Of a DNA stretch of 12,372 nt, positions 6,463 through 12,372 are shown one piece after another. The notes below the pieces were generated by a model. That model was given only the letters and a program-made list of their open reading frames with translations. It was not told the origin of the DNA and did no database searches. Both the position numbers and the translations under genes were made by a program. The stretch is from positions 1 to 12,372 of the forward strand of contig JAYFPO010000006.1 of the NCBI GenBank assembly GCA_034927685.1. Reading direction: 5' to 3'. Positions within the stretch are counted from its first letter, which is position 1. Each line of letters starts with the position of its first letter. This DNA comes from RGIG3159 sp034927685 (lineage in GTDB: Bacteria > Bacillota > Clostridia > Oscillospirales > Oscillospiraceae).

Positions 6463-7550
6463 AGAAGGAAAAGACGGCGAAGAAGTTAGACGGCGCGGCG
6501 GTTGTAAAAATCGCTTTTCGCCTGAGTCCGGTGATCGGCGCGATCGTAGGTCTGATCATTGCGGCATTGTTTCTACTGCTGTGGAACGTCAACCCGTGGC
6601 AGTTCTTTGCTGAGTTGGTAACGGGCGCTTTAGGAAGCGCGAAAGCAATCGGGAATACGCTAAACCGTGCAACGCCCTATATGATCATTGGCGTCGCCAC
6701 CGCAATTGCATACGAATGCGGTTCCATGAACATGGGCCAGGAGGGCCAGGTGTTTATGGGTGGTCTCGGAGCTGCGATCGTGGCGCTTGCGTTTCCAAAT
6801 CTTCCGGCAATCATTGCAATTCCCTTTGCACTGCTTGGAGGTATGGTATTCGGAGCCCTGTACATCAGCATTCCTGTGATCTTCCGCTTAACGAAGGGCA
6901 TTAACGAGGTGCTGATCACGCTGATCATGAACTACGTCGCGACCCTGATTGTAAGCGCAATGGTCATTGGACCTTTGGCGTGCACTGGCAGTTCCAGCTA
7001 TCCGCATACAGATGATTTCGGCGCTGCCTATATACTGACAAACTGGAAGAACATCGGGCATTTGCATGCCGGTATTTTCATTGCGCTGGTGGTCGTTATT
7101 CTGGGAATCTACTTCTTCTGGGTAAATCCGATGGGATTAAGGCTTCGCATTGCAGGCTTTTCTCCGATGGCCAGCCGTACCGCAGGCATCAGTCCTACCA
7201 AGGTTTTTGCCATTGGCATGCTCCTGAACGGCGCATTTTGTGGTTTGGCCGGCGGCGTGGAGCTGCTTGGCAGATACAATAACCTCCGCGGGTCCTATGC
7301 AGATGGCATCGGTTGGGATTCCCTGATCGTGGCACTGCTCGCAGGACTGAACCCGAAGGGCGTTCTTCCCGCAGCGTTGTTCTTCGGAGCGCTGTATACC
7401 GGAATTAATTCCATGCAGAGAACGCTGGGCGTTCCCAGTGCGCTGCTTTCTCTGATCAAGGGCTGTATCATGGTATTTATCATGACAGGTACCGCGATCC
7501 AGAAATACCATAAGTTCAAGGCGAAGAAACTCGAAAAGAAAGAAGTATAA
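6459..7550 (+). CDS. ABC transporter permease, NupP/YufP-like
   Basis: First membrane subunit of the importer: 363 residues with about eight to ten hydrophobic segments. The first is at about 25-42, after a short basic N-terminus. The family marker NMGQEGQ (91-97) is present, the counterpart of the N-I-G-x-E-G-Q motif. A polar loop GLRLRIAGFSPMASRTAGI (226-244) matches the coupling helix that docks on the ATPase. The C-terminus is Lys-rich. The gene starts inside the ATPase stop (ATGA overlap) and ends with TAA 15 bases before the second permease, so the three are made together. Families with this layout carry nucleosides in Gram-positives and simple sugars or riboflavin elsewhere; the neighbours favour a nitrogen heterocycle. 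Confidence 0.9.
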   Translation: MKKEKTAKKLDGAAVVKIAFRLSPVIGAIVGLIIAALFLLLWNVNPWQFFAELVTGALGSAKAIGNTLNRATPYMIIGVATAIAYECGSMNMGQEGQVFMGGLGAAIVALAFPNLPAIIAIPFALLGGMVFGALYISIPVIFRLTKGINEVLITLIMNYVATLIVSAMVIGPLACTGSSSYPHTDDFGAAYILTNWKNIGHLHAGIFIALVVVILGIYFFWVNPMGLRLRIAGFSPMASRTAGISPTKVFAIGMLLNGAFCGLAGGVELLGRYNNLRGSYADGIGWDSLIVALLAGLNPKGVLPAALFFGALYTGINSMQRTLGVPSALLSLIKGCIMVFIMTGTAIQKYHKFKAKKLEKKEV

Positions 7551-7565
7551 GGGGGGACAGAGATT

Positions 7566-8483
7566 ATGAGTAGTATCATACTTTATTTTAATTCTGCACT
7601 AATTTTGTCGGCTCCGATTCTTCTGGTGGCAATCGGTGTATGTTTCTCAGAGAAAGCGGGCGTATACGCCATGAACTCCGATTCCAGCATGCTGGGCGCC
7701 TGCTTCGTCAGCGTTTTGGTTATGCTGGGAACTGGAAATGCGGCGCTTTCCATCTTGGGAGGAATCATTGCCGGCGGGCTGATTGCCGCTCTATTCTCAA
7801 TTTTCTCCGTGCGGATCGGTGCAAACCAGTGCTTGATTGGCCTGGCATTTAACTTTATGGTGATTGGCCTTACAAGTTCTTTGCTGAGACTTTTCTGGAG
7901 CACTGGAGGAATTCCGCAGTTCGATAAGCTGCTGGACGTACCCATTCCGGGCCTGAGCAAAATTCCATTTATCGGTGAGATTCTATTCGATCAGCCGATT
8001 ATGATGTACCTGCTGTATATCATTATTCCGATCAGCTGGTGGGTACTGTTTAAGAGCACATGGGGTCTGAAACTCCGTGCAGTAGGCGAGAATCCGAGTT
8101 GTGCGGATACCGTCGGTATTAAGGTCTTAAAGACGCGGACCATTGCCGTTATCGTTGGCGGACTCTTCTCCGGCTGCGGCGGTGCGGTACTCGCCATTCA
8201 GCAGGTCGGAACCTTTACCGAAGAGATGACGGGCGCAAGGGCTTGGATGGGTATTATTTCCGCATACTTCGGTGGCTGGAGCCCGATTGGGGCGACCGGC
8301 GCAGCATTGGTCTTTGGTCTGGCGGAGGCGCTGGAGAAGAGGATTCAACTGATGACCTTTATCAATCTCTCATCCTATGTGGTCCAGATGTTCCCTTATA
8401 TCGCCGCTGTGATCGTAATTGTTATGACAGGCAGAAACCGCAGACATCCGGCTGCAATGGCCAGATACTATCAGAAGCAGTAA
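7566..8483 (+). CDS. ABC transporter permease, NupQ/YufQ-like
   Basis: Second membrane subunit: 305 residues, very hydrophobic, with a strong GGGGGGA ribosome site (7551-7557) nine bases (7558-7566 boundary) before the ATG. The coupling-helix segment LKLRAVGENPSCADTVGIKV (168-187) fits the family consensus A-V-G-E-N-P-x-A-A-D well. One point is odd: the region that normally reads G-V-x-N-I-G-L-E-G after the first helix is here AGVYAMNSDSSMLGA (31-45). The Asn is kept, but I-G-L-E-G is replaced by Ser-Asp-Ser-Ser. A FGGWSPIGATGAALVFG segment (235-251) is typical. It pairs with the upstream permease to form the channel. The stop is TAA; the binding-protein gene follows after 116 bases, an unusual position since that gene often leads the operon. 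Confidence 0.9.
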   Translation: MSSIILYFNSALILSAPILLVAIGVCFSEKAGVYAMNSDSSMLGACFVSVLVMLGTGNAALSILGGIIAGGLIAALFSIFSVRIGANQCLIGLAFNFMVIGLTSSLLRLFWSTGGIPQFDKLLDVPIPGLSKIPFIGEILFDQPIMMYLLYIIIPISWWVLFKSTWGLKLRAVGENPSCADTVGIKVLKTRTIAVIVGGLFSGCGGAVLAIQQVGTFTEEMTGARAWMGIISAYFGGWSPIGATGAALVFGLAEALEKRIQLMTFINLSSYVVQMFPYIAAVIVIVMTGRNRRHPAAMARYYQKQ

Positions 8484-8524
8484 TTCTTTCAAAACCATAT
8501 TCTTCCATAATTCGGTGTGACGCG

Positions 8525-8568
8525 CTTTATAATTATAAAGAATTCCGTATTTATGCGGATTCTTATAA
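8525..8568 (+). promoter_or_regulatory. Palindrome and bulged hairpin in front of the lipoprotein gene
   Basis: CTTTATAATTATAAAG (8525-8540) is a perfect 16-base palindrome that also contains a TATAAT hexamer. It overlaps a second structure: TTATAAAGAATTCCG (8533-8547) pairs with CGGATTCTTATAA (8556-8568), 13 pairs with two single-base bulges and loop TATTTATG. The two folds exclude each other. This is consistent with an internal promoter or operator that lets the binding protein be made in excess, or with an mRNA processing or stability element. No good -35 is visible at the right distance from TATAAT, so the promoter reading is tentative. Confidence 0.45.
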
Positions 8569-8599
8569 AAAATTGTTCATTAAGAAAGGAAGAAAGACA

Positions 8600-9748
8600 A
8601 TGAAAAGAAAAGCATTAAGTTTCCTGATCTGTTTAGCACTTGTTGGTAGCCTTGTCCTTAGTGGATGCGGAGCGAGTACAGGGACCAGCTCCACAGCAGA
8701 AACCACCACTCCAGCTGCAACGGAGGCTGCGGCAGAAACCACAGCAGCAACCAAAACAGAGACCACAGCAGAGACTACTGCGGCCACGGCAACAGACGTT
8801 GATTATACAGCCGCGAAAGTAGCGTTCGTTCTTCCCGGCAGCGCAAATGATGGTAGCTTTAACACCAAAGGCTACAAGGCTATGCTTCATCTTCAGGAGC
8901 TCGGCTGCGATTGCACGTATTCCGAGAACGTATCTACAGATGAGCAGTTGGAAGCAATCCGCGATTATGCTGAGCTTGGCTACAACGTAATCATTGGCTG
9001 GGGTTCACAGTACGATGATGACATGGTGACCGTTGCAGCGGAGTATCCGGAAATCCAGTTCTGTATTGCTTCCGGTACTTCCGGAAATGACACCAATCTG
9101 ACCTCGGTTTATGTCTCTGGCGCACACCTTGGCTATGGTTACGGTTATCTTTCCGCATTGGTTTCCAAGTCCAATAAGGTTGCATTCATCGGCGCAAACC
9201 AAGGCAACCAGGCATACACGGATGAGGTTTGCGGCTTCATCGCGGGCGCGAAGGCCTGCAACCCCGACATCGAAGTTACCATTCTCTATGTGGCTGATTA
9301 CTCCGACGTCGCTGAGGCACAGGAGACCGCGAAACTCTGCGTAGAAAATGGCTGCGATGTCATGTTTGCTGATATCTCAGAGGGCTACTATGGCATGCTG
9401 GATGTTGCAATGGAGAACGGCATCTACACATTTGGTAGAAATGCCGACAATATTGCGAGCTATCCTACAGGATGTATCGCATATATCGAGAACAACTGGG
9501 GCACCAAGATGGAAGACGTTGTCACGAATTATCTGACAAAGGGCTTGCTGCACGGTGTTACTGAGGTTGGCTTTGGTACTGTGGTCAGAGGCTGGGATTA
9601 TCATTATGACACGGATCATGAGTTTAACCCGGACCTGATCACCGATGAGATGGCGGCTAAATTCCAGACGAACGTTATTGAGAAGATCACAAAAGAGGGA
9701 TATACTCACAACTACACTGCCGCGGATGCTAACCCTGGCGTATATTAA
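8600..9748 (+). CDS. BMP-family substrate-binding lipoprotein
   Basis: Surface-anchored binding protein that captures the substrate for the adjacent importer: 382 residues. The N-terminus is a lipoprotein signal: KRK, a hydrophobic core, then lipobox LSGC with Cys23 as the lipidated residue. Residues 24-66 form a Thr/Ala/Glu-rich flexible linker. The binding domain opens with AAKVAFVLPGSANDGSFNTKG (71-91, first 20 or so residues typical of the family), then IIGWGSQYDDD (131-141), KVAFIGANQG (193-202), and GYKA- and AGAK-type helices. These match the BMP/PnrA/Med (basic membrane protein) fold, whose known members bind nucleosides. The start at 8600 follows AGGAAGAAAG closely; the longer upstream frame is chance. 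The stop is TAA, and a strong hairpin follows. Confidence 0.92.
   Translation: MKRKALSFLICLALVGSLVLSGCGASTGTSSTAETTTPAATEAAAETTAATKTETTAETTAATATDVDYTAAKVAFVLPGSANDGSFNTKGYKAMLHLQELGCDCTYSENVSTDEQLEAIRDYAELGYNVIIGWGSQYDDDMVTVAAEYPEIQFCIASGTSGNDTNLTSVYVSGAHLGYGYGYLSALVSKSNKVAFIGANQGNQAYTDEVCGFIAGAKACNPDIEVTILYVADYSDVAEAQETAKLCVENGCDVMFADISEGYYGMLDVAMENGIYTFGRNADNIASYPTGCIAYIENNWGTKMEDVVTNYLTKGLLHGVTEVGFGTVVRGWDYHYDTDHEFNPDLITDEMAAKFQTNVIEKITKEGYTHNYTAADANPGVY
8696..8795 (+). repeat. Low-complexity repeats encoding the Thr/Ala/Glu linker
   Basis: Short degenerate units related to GCAGAAACCACAGCAGCAAC recur four to five times and encode AETT/AATE-type runs (residues about 33-64 of the lipoprotein). 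Such linkers tether binding domains to the membrane and vary in length by slippage. Confidence 0.6.
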
Positions 9749-10010
9749 GTTTAAACTCCAAAATGTAGTGGTGTAAGCGAGTGTAGCTTGCAGAAATCGC
9801 TGCCAGTACCAGAGGTAACTCTGGTGCTGGCAGCACTGCCACTAAAAATCAGAAGCAGGGAATCGATCAAATCCTCTGCTGAGAGACCCGTCGAGTAGAG
9901 TGTGATCCGGCGGCTATGAGCAATATGGGTACGGCAGGGTCATAATGCGGGTTTGAGATGCTGAGAAGCTAGTCAGAATCCGAATCTGCGCTGAAATAAT
10001 ATGGGGAAAT
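9749..10010 (+). promoter_or_regulatory. 262-base intergenic region with several hairpins (possible structured leader)
   Basis: There is no gene here, but the region is rich in pairing. Three hairpins are visible: 9799-9834 (listed separately), 9854-9880 (AGCAG-GGA with TCC-t-CTGCT) and 9949-9981 (GGGTTTGA with TCAGAATCC around an inner GCT-GAGA-AGC, a GNRA tetraloop). In addition GACCC (9885-9889) can pair with GGGTC (9937-9941), enclosing about 47 bases. None is followed by a T-run. This could be a cis-regulatory RNA for the downstream hydrolase or a processed spacer. The GCCACT near 9837 and GACCCG near 9885 only vaguely recall a cobalamin riboswitch; the required B12-box order is not met. 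Confidence 0.4.
9799..9834 (+). repeat. Very stable 16-bp hairpin with GUAA loop after the lipoprotein gene
   Basis: GCTGCCAGTACCAGAG (9799-9814) pairs with CTCTGGTGCTGGCAGC (9819-9834) with one T-G wobble and no bulge, closed by a GTAA tetraloop of the GNRA class. It starts 50 bases after the lipoprotein stop. There is no T-run, so it is unlikely to be a simple terminator. A hairpin in this place commonly protects the binding-protein mRNA from 3' decay and lowers expression of the next gene. Confidence 0.8.
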
Positions 10011-11546
10011 ATGTTGAACTATATTCTGTTGCCCACATATCTGTGGGATGGTATTTCGGAAAGACCGGAATCGGGGATCTGCTTACTGGTTGAAGGCGAG
10101 AAGATTGTCCGGAAGGGAACCTTACAACAGTGCCTTTCGCAGGCACCTGACGCTGTAGTGATTCGGGGCGATTATCTCGTCCTTCCCGGGTTTATTGATG
10201 CGCACGACCATGGGAGAGGAATCTCTCCAACAGGGTTTGGTGTGCCTGACGCACCGCTGGAAATGTGGGTGCAGGATCTGTGGAAGATTCCTGCGGTTAA
10301 TCACGATACCGCAACATATTTTGATGGACTTCGGCTGCTGTCCTCCGGTGTCACGACCGTGCTCCACAGCCATAACCCGAACAATTTTAACCGCCTGTAT
10401 GAGGAAGTTGTGTCTGCAGCGAGAGGCTATCTGGATGCAGGGATCCGGTGTATCCTGTGCCCGCTTTATCTGGACCAGAATAAGGGAGTTTACGCGCATA
10501 GAGAGGAGTTTATCAGCTCACTTCCTGAGGAGATCGGGAAGGCCTTTCGAGCGGGGATCCACGACAAGATTTTTGATGTGGATACTTATCTAGCGCTGAT
10601 GGATTCTTTGAGAGATACCTTTTGTAGAGAGATTTCGGACGGGCTTGTTGAACTTCAACTTCATCCGAATGGCGGACAATGGTGTTCGGATGATGCACTG
10701 TTGCGCATGAAGGAATACGCGCTTGCGCATGGAATGAAAATCCACATGCATCTTTTGGAGACAAGATACCAGGCGATCTATGCACAAAAAGAATGGGGCT
10801 GCAGCTTCATTGAACACTACGAAAAAATCGGATTCCTGGGGCCATGGCTAAGCTGCGCACATATGATCTGGCTCAGCGATACGGATCAGAAGCTTCTGAG
10901 GCAGTATGATGTGCTTCCCATTAACAACCCCTCCTCAAATATCCGGCTTAGAAGCGGGGTCTTTCCGCTGCGTGAGCTGATCGAAAAAGAAATCCCTGTG
11001 GCGCTTGGTCTCGATGGCTGCGCATTTGACGATGACCAGGATTATCTCCGCGAGATGCGGACCGCTTTCTACAATATCGAACGTGTTGGCGCAGGAAGCG
11101 TAATTGAGAATATTGTTCCCTTGAAAATGGCAACTGTATGGGGTAGTCGGATCACCGATGGTCGACTTTCACCCGGAACGCTCACCGAGGGTGTGGATGC
11201 GGATTTCGTGTGCATCTCCATGAAGGAGCTTCGCCGACCTTATGCGGATGATTTTGCAGATGTGATTGATCTGCTGCTGCACCGCGGACGGCGGGAAGTT
11301 GTACAGATGACCTATGTAAAGGGAAAGAAAATATACGATAAAGAAGAATCTCAGGGTAGACTTCGGGAAGCGGAAGCTGCACTCACAGATGAGATTCGCA
11401 AGCTTCGACAGACAACTCCCTGTAAGGAGATCTTGTGGAAGAAAGAACTGCTTTCCAGAATCGAAGACTTTTATAAAGGGTGGGAAACGGAATATGAAAA
11501 TTACAGTGATTGCACCAATTGCACTGAAAAGAAAATCCACATATGA
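10011..11546 (+). CDS. Metal-dependent amidohydrolase (AtzA/TrzN/SsnA, deaminase-like class)
   Basis: Predicted cytoplasmic hydrolase of 511 residues, acting on C-N bonds of ring compounds. It has a short N-terminal beta domain (1-55), then the TIM-barrel motifs: LPGFIDAHDHGRG (58-70; His65 and His67, metal pair), MHLLE (246-250; His247 and Glu250), CAHMIWLS (282-289; His284), NPSSNIRLRSG (306-316; usual form P-T-S-N-x-K-L-x-S-G), and GLDGCAFDDDQD (333-344; Asp335, metal ligand). The family usually reads H-x-H as H-T-H and D-G-A/S-x-S-N; here these are HDH and DGCAFDD, so the pocket is unusual. A C-terminal helical tail (about 445-511) makes it longer than the common 440-460 residues. The ribosome site (GGGGA, 10003-10007) is close to the ATG. 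Its end overlaps the racemase start by 53 bases. The substrate is unknown; guanine, cytosine, triazine and hydantoin-type rings are all possible for the class. Confidence 0.82.
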   Translation: MLNYILLPTYLWDGISERPESGICLLVEGEKIVRKGTLQQCLSQAPDAVVIRGDYLVLPGFIDAHDHGRGISPTGFGVPDAPLEMWVQDLWKIPAVNHDTATYFDGLRLLSSGVTTVLHSHNPNNFNRLYEEVVSAARGYLDAGIRCILCPLYLDQNKGVYAHREEFISSLPEEIGKAFRAGIHDKIFDVDTYLALMDSLRDTFCREISDGLVELQLHPNGGQWCSDDALLRMKEYALAHGMKIHMHLLETRYQAIYAQKEWGCSFIEHYEKIGFLGPWLSCAHMIWLSDTDQKLLRQYDVLPINNPSSNIRLRSGVFPLRELIEKEIPVALGLDGCAFDDDQDYLREMRTAFYNIERVGAGSVIENIVPLKMATVWGSRITDGRLSPGTLTEGVDADFVCISMKELRRPYADDFADVIDLLLHRGRREVVQMTYVKGKKIYDKEESQGRLREAEAALTDEIRKLRQTTPCKEILWKKELLSRIEDFYKGWETEYENYSDCTNCTEKKIHI

Positions 11547-12240
11547 ATCAAAGCCGTGCTGTGAGGCACTCCCCTGTGAGTTTGAGTTCGTCTTTATTGA
11601 CAAAGGCCCGATGCTGATGCTGAATGCATACGATCAGGCGTTTGCCTCTCCCGGTGTGGTTTTAAAAGCGCAGGAGGCAGAGGCAAACGGTGCTGATGCG
11701 ATTATTATCAATTGCACCGCCGATACCGCGCTCCACGCTTGCCGTGAGGCAGTCTCCATTCCTGTGATCGGCGTCGCTGAAAGTACGTTTCTGTTTTCCG
11801 CGCAGTTTACAGATCAGATTGCAGTTCTTACTTTTTCTGACCGCATTAACGGACGTTTTTATGATATCGCAAGAAATCTGGGCATGAGCCATCGGCTTAC
11901 CTGCTCGCGCACGGTGTCGCTTCCGGAGGGAAGCAACAAAGGAAAAGATGATGTCGTGAACGCTCTGTATGAGAACATCAAGGACATATATGATCACACG
12001 CGCTGTGATAGTTTTATGCTGGGCTGCAGTGATTTTGAAGGCATGGGTTACATGATGGGTTGTCCCGGAGTCGCAGGTATTGATGAAGGGTTGCGGGTGA
12101 AGCTTGCAGAAAACAATCTCAAGGTAAACCTGTACAAGCCCTTTGATGTGGCTGTGAATCAGGCATTTATGGCCGTGTTGATCCATGCGCAAAGCAGTCG
12201 GAAGACGTATCCGGCGCCGCACACAATATATAGCGAATAG
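11494..12240 (+). CDS. Asp/Glu/hydantoin racemase-family protein
   Basis: A 248-residue cofactor-independent racemase or isomerase fold with a two-cysteine active site. Cys74 is in the segment AIIINCTADTAL (69-80) and Cys178 in FMLGCSDFEGMG (174-185), each after a hydrophobic strand. PVIGVAES (90-97) links them. Hydantoin racemase, allantoin racemase, Asp/Glu racemase and maleate isomerase all share this design, so the family is clear but the substrate is not. The ATG at 11494, with GGGTGGGAAACGGAA just before it, is chosen over the upstream ATG at 11389, which lies inside the hydrolase gene and encodes no racemase fold. The 53-base overlap with the hydrolase implies coupled translation and a shared pathway: the hydrolase opens or deaminates a ring compound and this enzyme interconverts its stereoisomers, in whichever order. 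The stop is TAG. Confidence 0.85.
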   Translation: MKITVIAPIALKRKSTYESKPCCEALPCEFEFVFIDKGPMLMLNAYDQAFASPGVVLKAQEAEANGADAIIINCTADTALHACREAVSIPVIGVAESTFLFSAQFTDQIAVLTFSDRINGRFYDIARNLGMSHRLTCSRTVSLPEGSNKGKDDVVNALYENIKDIYDHTRCDSFMLGCSDFEGMGYMMGCPGVAGIDEGLRVKLAENNLKVNLYKPFDVAVNQAFMAVLIHAQSSRKTYPAPHTIYSE

Positions 12241-12248
12241 TACTAAGT

Positions 12249-12313
12249 TTGTGCCGGCGGCGGGGGTTATGGCCAAAACGCTCCTTACACAGTAACGTTC
12301 GTCTCCGGCACAG
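12249..12313 (+). promoter_or_regulatory. Compact folded element upstream of the last gene
   Basis: TTGTGCCGG (12249-12257) pairs with CCGGCACAG (12305-12313), eight Watson-Crick pairs plus one wobble, enclosing 47 bases. Inside, AACG...TTAC (12277-12280, 12285-12288) pairs with GTAACGTT (12292-12299) around loop ACA, leaving a CTCC bulge (12281-12284). That bulge could pair with GGGGG (12262-12266) as a pseudoknot-like contact. A closed helix with an inner hairpin and a G-rich loop is the shape of a small riboswitch or leader RNA. It also resembles the fluoride motif in outline only. It stands 52 bases before the ATG at 12365. Confidence 0.4.
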
Positions 12314-12364
12314 CAGCTTAGGTATTATTATATACGGTTTAATCAAAAGAAGGGAAGAAACATT

Positions 12365-12372
12365 ATGAAGCA
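12365..12372 (+). CDS. Start of a further gene (cut by window end)
   Basis: ATGAAG at 12365 follows a clear AAGAAGGGAAG ribosome site (12347-12357) at good spacing, so a gene starts here; only Met-Lys and part of the third codon are seen. Nothing can be said about its product. Position and leader suggest a further member of the uptake or catabolic unit. Confidence 0.6.

Noticed and set aside
7137..7511. Minus-strand frames inside the permease and lipoprotein genes
   Set aside because: They are shadows of clear + strand genes with no ribosome sites or recognisable domains.
9799..9834. Intrinsic terminator after the lipoprotein
   Set aside because: The stem is strong but is followed by actgccactaaa with no T-run, so rho-independent termination is unlikely.
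9830..9925. Cobalamin riboswitch (GCCACT, GCAGGG, GACCCG in order)
   Set aside because: The B12-box sequence with its A-G-x-C-A-G-G-A-G-A-C-C core is absent, and the spacing does not fit. Kept only as a generic structured region.

Overview
The window comes from a bacterium of the pyrrolysine-using kind, most likely an anaerobic low-to-mid GC Gram-positive (Clostridia-like). Three things point there. The pyrrolysyl-tRNA synthetase is split into separate N- and C-terminal genes, which is the bacterial arrangement. Shine-Dalgarno sites are strong and purine-rich. The transporter is a BMP-family lipoprotein system of the kind common in Firmicutes. Genus cannot be named from the sequence.

Left part (1-2907): the 3' end of a pyrrolysine (Pyl) cassette on the + strand. 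It holds pylD (cut only at its first residues by the window edge), pylSn (tRNA-binding and zinc domain of PylRS), pylSc (catalytic domain of PylRS) and a MerR/BmrR-type regulator, closed by a strong intrinsic terminator at 2874-2907. pylB, pylC and the amber-suppressor tRNA gene pylT are not in the window and presumably lie upstream. pylSn, pylSc and the MerR gene all end in TAG, the codon this cassette exists to reassign.

Middle (2908-4929): about 2 kb of gene-poor DNA with many stops in all frames. Its only well-supported start is a minus-strand 87-residue frame (4131-4394) with a perfect AGGAGG site. That frame looks like the eroded start of a sugar-type ABC permease. The stretch separates two unrelated functional units and may be a decayed or recombined junction.

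Right part (4930-12372): a + strand uptake and catabolism unit. A fused double ATPase and two permeases (NupO/NupP/NupQ or YufO/P/Q type) are followed by a BMP-family lipoprotein, a metal-dependent amidohydrolase of the AtzA/TrzN/SsnA deaminase-like class, and a Cys-Cys Asp/Glu/hydantoin-type racemase whose start overlaps the amidohydrolase end. The transporter family usually carries nucleosides or related heterocycles. With the hydrolase and racemase, this suggests import and stereochemical processing of a cyclic N-containing compound (purine, hydantoin or ureide-like); the substrate itself is not visible. Three non-coding gaps in this unit fold into notable hairpins (before the lipoprotein, before the hydrolase, and after the racemase). 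A new gene begins at 12365 and runs off the edge.
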